From: Hyphomonadaceae bacterium ML37
GTDB lineage: Bacteria; Pseudomonadota; Alphaproteobacteria; Caulobacterales; Maricaulaceae
Reading direction: 5' to 3'
Assembly (NCBI GenBank): GCA_027627685.1
Contig: CP091241.1
Span: 1,551,191 to 1,615,190 of the forward strand
Length of the DNA stretch: 64,000 nt
The notes beneath the pieces were generated by a model. The model did no database searches. It was not told the origin of the DNA and worked only from the letters and a program-made list of their open reading frames with translations. Below, piece after piece: positions 52,805 through 62,152 of the stretch. The number at the start of each line of letters is the position of its first letter. The first letter of the stretch is position 1. The position numbers were made by a program, and so were the translations under genes.

Positions 52805-53353
52805 ATGAGCGGCAAGTCTGCGGACGCCTACCGGACCATTTCCGAAGCGGGCGAGGAAGCCGGCCTGCCAGCCCATGTGCTGCGCTTCTGGGAGAGCAAG
52901 TTCACCCAGATCAAGCCGGTCAAGAAGGCCGGCGGGCGGCGGCTGTATCGCCCCCATGACATCAGCCTTATCAAAGGCTTGAAGCATCTTCTTTATGAAG
53001 AAGGCTATACGATCAAGGGTGCGCAGAAATACCTCAAGGACCACGGTGTGGCCGGGGTCTGCGCGCTGGCTGAAGGCGCGGGCCCCGGCGCAGAATCGGC
53101 GCCGCCCGGCAGAACGCCTGCCGAGGACGTCACCCCGACCATTGAAACTGCGCAGACGCCGCACCTCCCGTCGCTGGACGTGCGTGATGACGAGGAATGG
53201 CCCCTTGACGTGACGCCGGTTCGCCAGGCCGCTCGCGCCGGTGTTCCTTCCGCCGGCCTGACGCCCGGACAGCGGGCTGCCGCAGAGCGGGCGCTGGACC
53301 GGGTGCGGGCGGCGCGTGCGCGGCTGGATCAGGTGCTCGGCCCGGCGCAGTAA
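52805..53353 (+). CDS. MerR-family regulator downstream of ihfA
   Basis: A 182-residue protein with an N-terminal MerR-type winged helix ([48 protein letters not shown]) and no metal Cys; then a coiled region and a disordered Pro/Ala tail, ending in an Arg-rich helix ([17 protein letters not shown]). The ihfA-merR-tRNA-Pro order is shared with Caulobacter-like genomes. Effector and targets are unknown. Confidence 0.88.
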   Translation: MSGKSADAYRTISEAGEEAGLPAHVLRFWESKFTQIKPVKKAGGRRLYRPHDISLIKGLKHLLYEEGYTIKGAQKYLKDHGVAGVCALAEGAGPGAESAPPGRTPAEDVTPTIETAQTPHLPSLDVRDDEEWPLDVTPVRQAARAGVPSAGLTPGQRAAAERALDRVRAARARLDQVLGPAQ

Positions 53354-53395
53354 CGGGCCGCCTGGACGCGGGTTGAAGACGGGCGCCGCGACCGG

Positions 53396-53424
53396 TTGCC
53401 GGACCTGCGCGGCCCGCCTATAAG
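53396..53424 (+). promoter_or_regulatory. Promoter of tRNA-Pro
   Basis: TTGCCG (53396-53401), 17-base spacer, TATAAG (53419-53424). Predicted start near 53431, leaving a 5' leader of about 48 bases before the mature tRNA. Confidence 0.65.
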
Positions 53425-53478
53425 ACGCCTCCCGGCGCCGAGGGCCGGGACCCGGGCTATGCCCGGACGACGTGGTAT

Positions 53479-53556
53479 CGGAGCGTGGCGCAGCCCGGTT
53501 AGCGCACTGGTCTGGGGGACCAGGGGTCGCCGGTTCGAATCCGGCCGCTCCGACCA
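53479..53556 (+). tRNA. tRNA-Pro (anticodon GGG)
   Basis: A full cloverleaf can be drawn: acceptor CGGAGCG with CGCTCCG, D arm GCGC/GCGC, anticodon arm CTGGT-loop CTGGGGG-ACCAG with GGG at 34-36, variable loop of five, T arm GCCGG-TTCGAAT-CCGGC, discriminator A, and encoded CCA (53554-53556). A TTTT run follows at once and may end transcription. Confidence 0.96.
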
Positions 53557-53593
53557 TTTTCCGCTCGCAATGATGCTGTGATGCGGACAGGCC

Positions 53594-54106
53594 TTAGGGC
53601 CGCGCCGCCGGGGTCAGATCGCGTACGATCAGGCCTGACGCCAGCATCAGGCAAATCGCGCTGAGCGTGAAGAACCACAGGCCGGGCTGGGTGGCGACGG
53701 TCACCATGGCCCCGCCCGACCAGATCACGATCAGCAAGGCGACCACCAGCACATCGGTGAGGGACCATTTGCCCAGCCTCTCCACCCAGCGCGCGAGCGA
53801 TCCGCCGTTCGCTCCGGCGGGACGGGCGTGCAAGGCCGCGACCATGGCCATCTTGGCCAACGGCGCGCCCATGGAGAACAGGGCGACCAGTAGTCCGAGC
53901 CGCCATTCGCCCGCTTCGAGCAGCTTGCCCACGGCGCCGAGGAGCGAGTAGCTGTCCTTGAACACCCACAGCCGCGTCGTCTCCATCACCGGCAGGGTGA
54001 TGCCCAGCGGAAAGAAGATCACGCCGAGCGCCAGCAGGGCGCGCGCCATGGCGCCGCCGGCGGGGCGGGCGGCGTCAGCGGCGACGGGGGAGGGTTGGAT
54101 CGGCAT
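53594..54106 (-). CDS. PqiA-like (paraquat-inducible protein A) membrane protein
   Basis: A 170-residue protein with four membrane helices and the PqiA-domain pattern (LPVMETTRLWVFKDSYSLLGAV, GAPLAKMAMVAAL, WSLTDVLVVALLIV). PqiA works with MCE proteins in lipid transfer between membranes, but this is a single half-length domain without an MCE gene nearby. ATG 54106; in-frame codons upstream overlap rnd. It is the last gene of the minus-strand run that starts with TetR. Confidence 0.82.
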   Translation of the reverse strand: MPIQPSPVAADAARPAGGAMARALLALGVIFFPLGITLPVMETTRLWVFKDSYSLLGAVGKLLEAGEWRLGLLVALFSMGAPLAKMAMVAALHARPAGANGGSLARWVERLGKWSLTDVLVVALLIVIWSGGAMVTVATQPGLWFFTLSAICLMLASGLIVRDLTPAARP

Positions 54107-54138
54107 GGACGCAGTCTGCCAGACCAAAGCCGGCGGCG

Positions 54139-55293
54139 CTATTCCAGTTCGACGACTTCGACCTTGCCGTTTTCCAGCACCAGCGCCAGCTCGCCGCGTT
54201 TCAGGCGCAGGGCTTTCTCGCCGAACACCTTGCGCCGCCACCCGCTCATGGCGGCGACCTTGGCGTCGTCAAACGCGGCGATCTGTTCCAGATCCGGCAT
54301 GGTGGCGATCAGGCGCGGGGCCACATCGGCGTCCTCGGCCACGGCCTTGAGCAGGACTTTCAATAGCTCGATCACCGGCCCGATATTGGTGGGCACCGCC
54401 GCGACGGGGTCCAGCTTGGGCGCATAGGCCTTTGGATCGGCCAGGGCCATTTGCATGCGCGCGATCAGGCGCTCGGCCGGCTTGGAGCGTTCAAACCCGT
54501 TGGGCACGGCGCGCAGCACGCCCAGCTCCTCCACGCTTTGCGGGGCGGCCTGGGCGAGCTCGTAGAGCCCGTCATCCTTCATGATCCGGCTGCGCGGAAT
54601 ATCGCGGGTCTGGGCCTCGATCTCGCGCCACTCGGCGGCGGCCTTGAGCGCGGCGAGCCATTTGGGCGTGGTCTTGCGCAGCTTCAGCCGCTTCCAGGCG
54701 TCTTCAGGCCGCATCTGATAGGTGGCCGGATCGGTCAGCGTCTTCATTTCTTCGGCCAGCCAGCCCTCGCGCCCGGTCTCGGCCAGCTGGGCGCGCAATT
54801 GAGGAAACAGGTCGCGCAGCAGCGTCACATCCGCCAGCGCGTAGATTTTCTGGGCATCCGACAGCGGCCGGCGCGACCAGTCGGTGAAGCGTGATCCCTT
54901 GTCCACGCCCTGGCCCAGATAGGCGCGCACCAGATTGTCGTAGGAAATCGAATCGCCCAGCCCCACCGCCATGGCAGCGATCTGGGTGTCGAACAGCGGT
55001 TTGGGGATCAGCCCGCCGCCCGAGTGGAAGAAAATCTCCAGGTCCTGGCGGCAGGCGTGAAAGACCTTCACCACATTCGGATCGGTGAGCAGTTCATGGA
55101 AGGGCGTGAGATCAAGCCCTTCAGCCAGCGGATCAATCAGCACCTCACGCGTCCCGCCCGCCGCCTGGATCAGGCAGAGCTGCGGCCAGAACGTCGTCTC
55201 GCGCATGAACTCGGTGTCCACCGCCACAAATTCCGCCTTGCGCATCTCGGCGCACGCGTCGGCCAAACGGGCTGTGTCGGAAATCCACTCCAT
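54139..55293 (-). CDS. rnd: Ribonuclease D
   Basis: 3'-5' exoribonuclease for tRNA end trimming. The 384-residue protein shows the DEDDy acids in VAVDTEFMRE, FHACRQDLEIFFH and YALADVTLLRDL, followed by an HRDC domain (LRAVPNGFERSKPAERLIA) and the C-terminal region. It lies 45 bases downstream of the MFS gene. Confidence 0.93.
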   Translation of the reverse strand: MEWISDTARLADACAEMRKAEFVAVDTEFMRETTFWPQLCLIQAAGGTREVLIDPLAEGLDLTPFHELLTDPNVVKVFHACRQDLEIFFHSGGGLIPKPLFDTQIAAMAVGLGDSISYDNLVRAYLGQGVDKGSRFTDWSRRPLSDAQKIYALADVTLLRDLFPQLRAQLAETGREGWLAEEMKTLTDPATYQMRPEDAWKRLKLRKTTPKWLAALKAAAEWREIEAQTRDIPRSRIMKDDGLYELAQAAPQSVEELGVLRAVPNGFERSKPAERLIARMQMALADPKAYAPKLDPVAAVPTNIGPVIELLKVLLKAVAEDADVAPRLIATMPDLEQIAAFDDAKVAAMSGWRRKVFGEKALRLKRGELALVLENGKVEVVELE

Positions 55294-55338
55294 GGCGTCC
55301 GGCTTAGCCCCGCCGCCGCGTTTTGGCGAGAGGCCTGA

Positions 55339-56640
55339 TCACTCGTTCTGGCGCGGCGGTGCACCGCCGGGGCGCAGGATATCAGTCAGCACGATGATGG
55401 CTGATCCGGCCGCGATCAGGATGAACACGGTGGGCAGCGGCGCGCCCATCCAGGCCAGCGCCAGCAGCACCAGCTGACCCAGCGTCGCCGACGCGCCGTT
55501 CAGAACCCCGCTGGCGGCCAGAACCCGGCCACGCCGCTCGGGCAGGGCGCGGCCCTGGATCATGGCTTGTCGTGGAACCAGGAACAGTCCGCCGGAGACT
55601 GCCGCCATTGTCAGGCCGATCAGGAAGCGCAGATTGCCGGGGTCGTTGAGAAATTCGGCGGCGCCTATCAGCTCCGGCCCCGGCGTGCGGCCCATGGCCT
55701 GAAGGGTGAGATCCAGGGGAAAGATGACCAGACCCACCGCGCCCACAATGGACAGCCAGCGCGCCTCGCCGCCGCGCGCCAGCACGGCGCACAAGACCGC
55801 GCCCAGGGCGGCGCCGACGGTGAACATGAGCTGGAACAGCGCAACTACGGACGGGGCGCCGCCCAGCACATTGGCCGTCAGCACCGGCAGAACCGTTATC
55901 ACGGCGGCGGCGAGCAGCCAGAACCAGGCCACGCCCAGCAGAGGCCCCACGACGAGGCGGTCTTTCAACCCGAAGACGAGAATGCGCCAGGTCTGCCAGA
56001 CGATATTCCAGCTGACTTTCAGGGCAGGATTGCTGGCGGGCGCGGGCACGCCTTCACGCATGGCCAGCCAGCCCAGCACCGCAATGCCGATGAGAATTGC
56101 GCCCAGCGCGCCGGGTCCCCAGGCCTCGCCGACCAGCAACGTGCCGCCAATGGCGCCGGCCAGGATCATGATATTGATCGCGCCGGACAGGAGCGCATTG
56201 CCGCCCACAAGCTCGTGGCGTTCGAGCACATTGGGCATCGCCGCTGACCGGGCCGGCACAAAGAACGCCGTCTGCACGCCCATGAGAAACAGCACCGACA
56301 GCAGAATCCAGGCCTGTCCCAGCAGGAAGCCGGCGCCCGCGAGCGCCATCAGGAAAATCTCGCAGAACTTGGCAATTTTCATGATCTTCATGCGGTCGAA
56401 CTTGTCGGCGATCTGGCCGGCGACGGCTGAGAACAGGAAGAGCGGCAGGGTGAAGGCCGTGGCGGCGATGGGAGCCATCTCTTCGGGAGACCGGCCCAGA
56501 ACCGTGAGGCCCTGAAAGGCCGCCATGGTCACCAGCGCATAGCGGAACAGATTGTCATTGAAAGCGCCGAGAACCTGCCCGGCCCAGATCGGCCAGTAGC
56601 GTTTCTGGCCCAGCAACGAGAACGTCGCGAGCGGGCTCAT
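55339..56640 (-). CDS. MFS transporter of the LplT (lysophospholipid) type
   Basis: A 433-residue major-facilitator protein with about 11-12 helices. The N-terminus GQVLGAFNDNLFRYALVTMAAF carries the FNDN motif of LplT, which flips lysophospholipid across the inner membrane. Its ATG overlaps the stop of the plsC gene by four bases. In other alphaproteobacteria such an MFS is fused to a PlsC domain and an acyl-ACP ligase (Aas); here the MFS and PlsC are separate and the ligase is missing. Confidence 0.88.
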   Translation of the reverse strand: MSPLATFSLLGQKRYWPIWAGQVLGAFNDNLFRYALVTMAAFQGLTVLGRSPEEMAPIAATAFTLPLFLFSAVAGQIADKFDRMKIMKIAKFCEIFLMALAGAGFLLGQAWILLSVLFLMGVQTAFFVPARSAAMPNVLERHELVGGNALLSGAINIMILAGAIGGTLLVGEAWGPGALGAILIGIAVLGWLAMREGVPAPASNPALKVSWNIVWQTWRILVFGLKDRLVVGPLLGVAWFWLLAAAVITVLPVLTANVLGGAPSVVALFQLMFTVGAALGAVLCAVLARGGEARWLSIVGAVGLVIFPLDLTLQAMGRTPGPELIGAAEFLNDPGNLRFLIGLTMAAVSGGLFLVPRQAMIQGRALPERRGRVLAASGVLNGASATLGQLVLLALAWMGAPLPTVFILIAAGSAIIVLTDILRPGGAPPRQNE

Positions 56641-57350
56641 GCGCGGGCCTCCGCCAGCAGGGCGTTGGTGCGCGTTTCGATGATAGCCTCAAGTCTCGAC
56701 ATGAATTCCTCCTTGCCCAGACCGGGCTCGATCGGGTCCAGAAACTCCACAGTGACGCGCCCCGGCCGTTTGCGGAAGCTCTGCCGGTCCCAGCCCAGTC
56801 CCAGGCTGGTGGCCACAGGCGTGCAGGGGCGCTGGAGCGCGTCATAGAGGTGGAACACGCCCTTGCGGTAGCGGTGCGCTTCACCAGGCGCCGCCAGATG
56901 GCCCTCGGGATAGATCAGCACTGACCGGCGCTCGCGCTTCAGGCCCAGAAGACCAGCCTGCATGCGCTCGCGCTCGGCTTCGCCGCCATTATTGGACAGG
57001 ACGATCGCGCCGAGGCGATGCAGGATCCAGCCGATCAGCGGGAATTTCAAAAGGTGGTCGCCGGCCACGAAGGCGAGGCCGTGAATCTCTGCCACCATCA
57101 CGAAACCGTCGCCCCAGCTCTGGTGCTTGGCGGCGATCACGCTGGGGCCAGCCGGCAGGCGCTCGCGGCCGCGCACGTCGATCTTTACCCCGGCGATCCA
57201 GCGCAGCGCCAGCACCTGGGCGGCGCCATAGATGCGGATGGCGAAGGACAGCGGGCCCCGCCAGGGCCACAGGGCGAGCAGGGTGCACACGAGGGCCGCC
57301 ACCAGGGTGATCAGCCAGTAGGCGATTACATGGGCAAGACTGCGGATCAT
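56637..57350 (-). CDS. 1-acyl-sn-glycerol-3-phosphate acyltransferase (PlsC family), copy 1
   Basis: A 237-residue acyltransferase with an N-terminal membrane helix (about 8-28), catalytic HQSWGD (H-x4-D) in AAKHQSWGDG, and the glycerophosphate-binding YPEGHLA. The latter has EGH where plsC usually has EGT, so substrate choice may differ. It should acylate lysophospholipid or lysophosphatidic acid. Downstream MFS overlaps by four bases; TetR is upstream by 60 bases. Confidence 0.88.
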   Translation of the reverse strand: MIRSLAHVIAYWLITLVAALVCTLLALWPWRGPLSFAIRIYGAAQVLALRWIAGVKIDVRGRERLPAGPSVIAAKHQSWGDGFVMVAEIHGLAFVAGDHLLKFPLIGWILHRLGAIVLSNNGGEAERERMQAGLLGLKRERRSVLIYPEGHLAAPGEAHRYRKGVFHLYDALQRPCTPVATSLGLGWDRQSFRKRPGRVTVEFLDPIEPGLGKEEFMSRLEAIIETRTNALLAEARA

Positions 57351-57410
57351 GGGATCGCTCCAGGGTGAATCAGGGCCAGCCAGGACTGGCGAATGTCAGG
57401 GAAAATCGCC

Positions 57411-58049
57411 TTAAGCGGCGCGCAGGGCGGCCAGCGAGGCCCGCGCCAGCGAATCGGTCTGCTGCGACAGGCCGAAGGAGAACCGGCCCGCCATGCGGTG
57501 GGCCGCCGGCTGCAGCACCACACCTAAAGCAGCCGCCGCTTTGAGCTCGGGATCGCCGCGCGGGCAGTCGCCGTCGGCCATGGCCTGGTGGATGCGCTTG
57601 ACGATCAGCGCCGTCGGGTCGGGCCGCCCGGGGCTTTCGATCCGGCCAAAGCGGAACATGTGAGTGAGGTGGTATTCAAACAGCGTCCGGTCGCGGTCCG
57701 CTGCCTCGCAATAGACCGCGACGACGTGCGCCACCGCCGCCTCAAAGTCGTCGCCTGCGCCGGTGATGGCGTCTTCCACCAGCTCATAGAGCCGTCCGTG
57801 GATAGCGTCGAACAGCGCGCGGGCGAGGGCTTCCTTGCTCGGGTAGTGGCGGTAGATAGAGCCTTCCGCGACACCGGCCCGGGCGGCGATGGCGCGGGTG
57901 GTCACGGCATCGATCCCGCTGGCCGCGAACAGGACCAGCGCCGCGCGCTCGATGCGCGCCATGGGCGTGCCGTCTGCGGCGATGACGCCGCGATTGTCCG
58001 CGTCGAGCATGGCGTCGGCTTCGGGAGCAGGCTTGGACGGCGTTGACAT
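57411..58049 (-). CDS. TetR-family repressor of the acyltransferase operon
   Basis: A 212-residue protein. The N-terminal helix-turn-helix is AARAGVAEGSIYRHYPSKEALARALF; the C-terminal ligand domain is diverged. Two TetR-type inverted repeats lie just upstream, so it probably represses its own operon with plsC and the MFS gene. Given the lipid genes, an acyl-CoA or fatty acid effector is plausible but unproven. ATG 58049. Confidence 0.88.
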   Translation of the reverse strand: MSTPSKPAPEADAMLDADNRGVIAADGTPMARIERAALVLFAASGIDAVTTRAIAARAGVAEGSIYRHYPSKEALARALFDAIHGRLYELVEDAITGAGDDFEAAVAHVVAVYCEAADRDRTLFEYHLTHMFRFGRIESPGRPDPTALIVKRIHQAMADGDCPRGDPELKAAAALGVVLQPAAHRMAGRFSFGLSQQTDSLARASLAALRAA

Positions 58050-58069
58050 ATCGAGCCTCGCTGGGCGCA

Positions 58070-58087
58070 TGAGTGAGCGTTCACTCA
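58070..58087. promoter_or_regulatory. TetR operator 1
   Basis: TGAGTGAGCGTTCACTCA: perfect seven-base arms around GCGT, 21 bases upstream of the tetR ATG. Confidence 0.78.
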
Positions 58088-58125
58088 TTCAATACCGAGA
58101 CGAAAACTGCCCGTCAACAGAAAAA

Positions 58126-58143
58126 TGAGTGAGCGCTCATTCA
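58126..58143. promoter_or_regulatory. TetR operator 2
   Basis: TGAGTGAGCGCTCATTCA: perfect inner ten bases, one mismatch in the outer arms. The centre is 56 bases from operator 1, and it overlaps the stop codon of the upstream plsC paralogue. Confidence 0.75.
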
Positions 58144-58863
58144 GGGTCTGGAGCGGCGCGCCTCGGCCTCCAGCGCGCGGGTGCGGGTCTCGATCACGTC
58201 CTCAAGCTGTTTGACGAAGGCGACGGCGTCATAGCCCGGCGTCATGGGGGCCATGAACTCCACCACTGCCTTGCCGGGGGTGAGCGTCCAGTCCTTGCGC
58301 GGCCAGAAGCAGCCCAGATTGGTCGCCACCGGGATCACCTCGCGGTCCAGGGCGCGCGCGAGCTTGTGCACGCCCTTGCGGTAGCGCAGGCGCGTCCCGA
58401 CCTCGGCGATGCCGCCTTCGGGAAAGATCAGCGCGGCGCGCCCCTCGCGGGCCAATCGCTCCACGCCGGCTTCAAACGCGCCCGGCGCACGGCGCCCGCC
58501 GGCGCTGGCGTCCACCACGACGGCGCCCGCCTTCTGCAAATACCGCCCCGCAAGAGGGAAGGCGAGCATGTGGTCGCCGATGACATAGGCGAGCTCGGAA
58601 TCGCGCGCGACCTGCAGGAGGCCGTCGCCCCAACTCTGGTGCTTTGCGGCGAAGACCGGGGCAGGGATGGCGGGCACATGGTGCAGCCCGCGATACTCCA
58701 CGCTGACGCCGCACACCTTTAGCCACAGCCGAAAGGCCCGCGCATGCCAATGAATGGCGAACGCCACGCCGCCCCGGCCAGGCAGCAGCAGGACGGGCGA
58801 GAAGAGGAGCACCGCAAGGGCCGACAGGGCCCAGAAACCGGCATTGAAGAGGTGTGCGCGCAT
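58141..58863 (-). CDS. 1-acyl-sn-glycerol-3-phosphate acyltransferase (PlsC family), copy 2
   Basis: A 240-residue paralogue of the acyltransferase at 56637: membrane helix (about 8-28), HQSWGD catalytic motif, and FPEGGIAEVG in the glycerophosphate site (EGG). Both copies share AAKHQSWGDG and the C-terminal EDVIETRT/EAIIETRT. It is separated from copy 1 by TetR and the operators. ATG 58863 is divergent from aspS. Codons farther upstream in frame overlap aspS and are not used. Confidence 0.88.
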   Translation of the reverse strand: MRAHLFNAGFWALSALAVLLFSPVLLLPGRGGVAFAIHWHARAFRLWLKVCGVSVEYRGLHHVPAIPAPVFAAKHQSWGDGLLQVARDSELAYVIGDHMLAFPLAGRYLQKAGAVVVDASAGGRRAPGAFEAGVERLAREGRAALIFPEGGIAEVGTRLRYRKGVHKLARALDREVIPVATNLGCFWPRKDWTLTPGKAVVEFMAPMTPGYDAVAFVKQLEDVIETRTRALEAEARRSRP

Positions 58864-59001
58864 GGTCGCGCATGCTGGAGAGGTTCTCACTCCTTCACAA
58901 GACGGCGGCGCCTTCCTTGACAAGCGCGCGCAGGCGCCGCCAAAACCCGCGCTCGCCTGCCCGCACGACACTCCCGCCACTCCGGATCGGATCATCACGC
59001 C

Positions 59002-60921
59002 ATGCACGCCTATCGCACCCATACTTGCGGCGCCCTGCGCAAGGCCGATGTCGGCCAGACCGCGCGCCTGTCCGGCTGGATCCATCGCAAGCGCGACCAT
59101 GGCGGATTGCTGTTCGTGGACTTGCGCGATCATTACGGCCTGACCCAGTGCGTGCTGGAGCCGGACAATGCGCATTTCGCCACGCTGGAGCGCCTGCGGG
59201 TGGAGAGCGTGGTGTGCGTCACGGGCGAGGTGATTGCCCGCACCGGCGAGACGGTGAACGCCGGTCTGCCCACCGGTGAGGTCGAGCTGCGCGTCACCGA
59301 CGTGCAGGTCCTGTCCGCTGCCGAGGAATTGCCGCTGCCGGTGTTCGGCGAGCCGGACTGGTCCGAAGAAGTGCGCCTGAAGCACCGCTATGTGGATCTG
59401 CGCCGCGAGAGCCTGCACAAGCGCATCGTGCTGCGTAGCAAGATCATCGACTCCCTGCGCCGCCGCATGACCGATCAGGGCTTTACCGAATACCAGACCC
59501 CGATCCTGACCGCGTCCTCGCCTGAAGGCGCGCGCGACTTCCTGGTGCCGTCGCGCCTGCATCCGGGCAAGTTCTACGCGCTGCCCCAAGCGCCCCAGCA
59601 GTTCAAACAGCTGATCATGGTGTCGGGCTTTGACCGGTATTTCCAGATCGCGCCGTGCTTCCGTGACGAGGACGCGCGCGCCGACCGGGCGCCGGGCGAG
59701 TTCTACCAGCTCGACATGGAAATGAGCTTCGTCACTCAGGAAGACGTGTTCAACGCCATCGAGCCGGTGCTGCACGGCGTGTTCAAGGAGTTCGCCGGTG
59801 ACCGCCACGTCCCCGACGAGGCGTTTGCGCGCATTCCCTATGCCGAGGCGATCCGCTCCTATGGCTCGGACAAGCCCGATCTGCGCAACCCGATCAAAAT
59901 GCAGGCGGTGACCGAACACTTCGCCGGGTCCGGCTTCAAGGTGTTCGCCGGCATGATCGAGAAGAACCCTAAAGTGGAAGTCTGGGCGATCCCGGCCAAG
60001 TCCGGCGGCAGCCGCGCCTTCTGCGACCGGATGAACGCCTGGGCGCAGAAAGAAGGCCAGCCAGGTCTGGGCTATATCTTCTGGCGTGAGGCGTCTGAGA
60101 ACCGAACTGACATCGACAAAAAGCTGATGCTCAGCATGTTAGGAAATGCGATCGGAACGGGCCAAGAAGAAGAGGTTCTGGAAGCGTACCGGAAGCACTT
60201 TGAGAAAATTGAGGGCTCTGGTCCGATTGCCAAGAACATCGGGCCAGAGCGGACAGCGGCAATTGCTGCACAGCTGGGCCTGGAAGCGGGCGATGCGGTG
60301 TTCTTCGCCGCCGGCGATCCCAAAGCGTTCTGCAGCTTCGCCGGCAAGGCGCGCGACGTGGTCGGGCGCGAGCTGGGCCTGTTTGAAGAAAACATCTTCA
60401 AATTCTGCTGGATCATCGATTTCCCAATGTATGAGTGGGACGAGGAGAACAAGAAGGTGGAGTTCTCTCACAACCCGTTCTCCATGCCGCAAATGGACGC
60501 CGACGCCTTCATGGCGCTCAGCGCCGATGATCACGAGACCCTGCTGGGCCTGAACGCCTGGCAGTACGACATCGTGTGCAACGGCGTGGAGCTGTCTTCC
60601 GGCGCCATCCGGAACCACCGCCCCGACGTGATGCTGAAAGCGTTCGAGTTCGCGGGCTACGGCCCCGAAACTGTCGAGACGGCGTTTGGCGGCATGCTCA
60701 ACGCCTTCCGTTGCGGCGCGCCGCCCCACGGCGGCATCGCGCCGGGCGTGGACCGCATCGTCATGCTGCTGGCGGGCGTGGAGAATCTGCGCGAAGTGGT
60801 GATGTTCCCGAAGGATCAGCAGGCGCGCGATCTGATGATGAATGCGCCCGGCGAGCCGGAACTGCGCCAGCTGCGCGAACTGCACCTGCGCACGGTGGCC
60901 CCGGAGCCGAAAAAGGCCTGA
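59002..60921 (+). CDS. aspS: Aspartyl-tRNA synthetase with an unusual insertion
   Basis: Class IIb synthetase, 639 residues, longer than the usual 590-600. The anticodon OB-fold is [27 protein letters not shown]; class II motif 2 is [24 protein letters not shown]; motif 3 is [15 protein letters not shown]. Between FWRE and [15 protein letters not shown], in the bacterial GAD domain, lie about 40 extra residues (364-403) at 50% GC in two 60-base samples I counted, against 68% just downstream, with a rare TTA leucine codon. The reading frame is intact. Confidence 0.94.
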   Translation: MHAYRTHTCGALRKADVGQTARLSGWIHRKRDHGGLLFVDLRDHYGLTQCVLEPDNAHFATLERLRVESVVCVTGEVIARTGETVNAGLPTGEVELRVTDVQVLSAAEELPLPVFGEPDWSEEVRLKHRYVDLRRESLHKRIVLRSKIIDSLRRRMTDQGFTEYQTPILTASSPEGARDFLVPSRLHPGKFYALPQAPQQFKQLIMVSGFDRYFQIAPCFRDEDARADRAPGEFYQLDMEMSFVTQEDVFNAIEPVLHGVFKEFAGDRHVPDEAFARIPYAEAIRSYGSDKPDLRNPIKMQAVTEHFAGSGFKVFAGMIEKNPKVEVWAIPAKSGGSRAFCDRMNAWAQKEGQPGLGYIFWREASENRTDIDKKLMLSMLGNAIGTGQEEEVLEAYRKHFEKIEGSGPIAKNIGPERTAAIAAQLGLEAGDAVFFAAGDPKAFCSFAGKARDVVGRELGLFEENIFKFCWIIDFPMYEWDEENKKVEFSHNPFSMPQMDADAFMALSADDHETLLGLNAWQYDIVCNGVELSSGAIRNHRPDVMLKAFEFAGYGPETVETAFGGMLNAFRCGAPPHGGIAPGVDRIVMLLAGVENLREVVMFPKDQQARDLMMNAPGEPELRQLRELHLRTVAPEPKKA

Positions 60922-60937
60922 CGGGACAGGCTGGGCC

Positions 60938-62116
60938 CTAGCGGTCCGGCCGGTCGCGCGGCCTTTCGCTCGGCCTGTCCCGGCGCGGTTCGGGCGGCTG
61001 GGCGGGGCGCACAGGTTCCGCATTCAGCGTGGTGCGCCGGGGCGCGCGCGGGGGGGTGGCTGACTGTTCGATCATCACGCGCAGCGGCTCGCCGATTTCC
61101 GACCGGCGCATCTCAAAGCGCCAGGTGGTCTGTTCGGCGTCCAGTTCAGCAGCGGCCATGGCTTCGGCGGCGGCGCGCAGCCCCTGGCGGGCGGCTTCAA
61201 ACGCTTCGGACGGCGCGTGGTGGCGCGACATGAAGGCGCGCTCGGAATGAGCCAGCGATTGTTCCAGGGCCGTGCGAACATCGTTCATGCGGGCGCGCTG
61301 ATCGGCGGACATGCGGCCGGAACGCTGCGCGGCGACAAACCGGGCGATCTGGACGGGCTCGCTGCACGCGGCCAGGGCCGGCGCTTCGGGCAGGCGGGTT
61401 CGATCATCCCCGCACGCCAGGCGGAAGGTGTCGGCGTCTATGCCCTGTGCACCGCGGAAATCGGCGCCGGACAGATTCGCCGCGATGAAGCGCGCGCCGG
61501 TCAGATGCGCGCCGCGCAGATCGGCGCCCGTGAGGTCGGAGTTCTCGATAATCATGCCGGTCATGACCGCGCTGCGCAGGTCCACGCCGCCCAGGCGCCC
61601 GGAAACGATATGGGCGCCGGTCAGATCGGCGTCGCGCAGATCGGCGCGCTCCAGACTGCTCTGGCGCAGAATGGCGCCAACCGCGCTGACCTGGCGCATC
61701 TGGGCGCCGGACATGTCGGTCAGCAGCATCACCGCGCCGTCCAGACGGCTCGCGTCAAGGCGGGCGTTCTGAAGATTGACGCGGTGCAGGCGCGCCCGGT
61801 CCAAGCGTGCGCCGCCCAGCGAGGCGCCTTGAAGCGAGGTGTCAGCCAGATGGGCTTCGGCGAGGGATACGCCGCCCATGTCGGCGCCGTCGAGACGCAC
61901 GTCCAGAATGCGCGCGCCCAGCATCTCCGCGCCATTGAGCCGCGTGCCGGAAAAATCCCCGCCCAGAATGTGAATGCCGGCGAGATTCTTGCCCGCAAAG
62001 TCGCATTGCAGGCAGTCGCCGCTGATCACCAGCCGGCGATGCGGTTCCTGCGCCGCAGCCTGGGCCGAGGCGAGAAAAAGGGCGCATACGGTGAAAGTGA
62101 AAGCACGCACGATCAT
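60938..62116 (-). CDS. Secreted pentapeptide-repeat protein with C-terminal helical and Pro/Arg tail
   Basis: A 392-residue protein: signal peptide (to about 22), DCLQCDF Cys pair, then about 35 A(D/N)LxG-type pentapeptides (roughly 40-220), a closing cap ACGDDRTRLPEAPALAAC, a helical region (about 245-340) and a Pro/Arg-rich tail. Pentapeptides form a right-handed four-sided helix. The cap and N-terminal Cys match the next upstream gene's product, so they are paralogues. No enzymatic motif. It is convergent with aspS. Confidence 0.85.
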   Translation of the reverse strand: MIVRAFTFTVCALFLASAQAAAQEPHRRLVISGDCLQCDFAGKNLAGIHILGGDFSGTRLNGAEMLGARILDVRLDGADMGGVSLAEAHLADTSLQGASLGGARLDRARLHRVNLQNARLDASRLDGAVMLLTDMSGAQMRQVSAVGAILRQSSLERADLRDADLTGAHIVSGRLGGVDLRSAVMTGMIIENSDLTGADLRGAHLTGARFIAANLSGADFRGAQGIDADTFRLACGDDRTRLPEAPALAACSEPVQIARFVAAQRSGRMSADQRARMNDVRTALEQSLAHSERAFMSRHHAPSEAFEAARQGLRAAAEAMAAAELDAEQTTWRFEMRRSEIGEPLRVMIEQSATPPRAPRRTTLNAEPVRPAQPPEPRRDRPSERPRDRPDR

Positions 62117-62152
62117 GCCCCGACGCTAGCGCGCACAGGCGTGGGACGCGAC

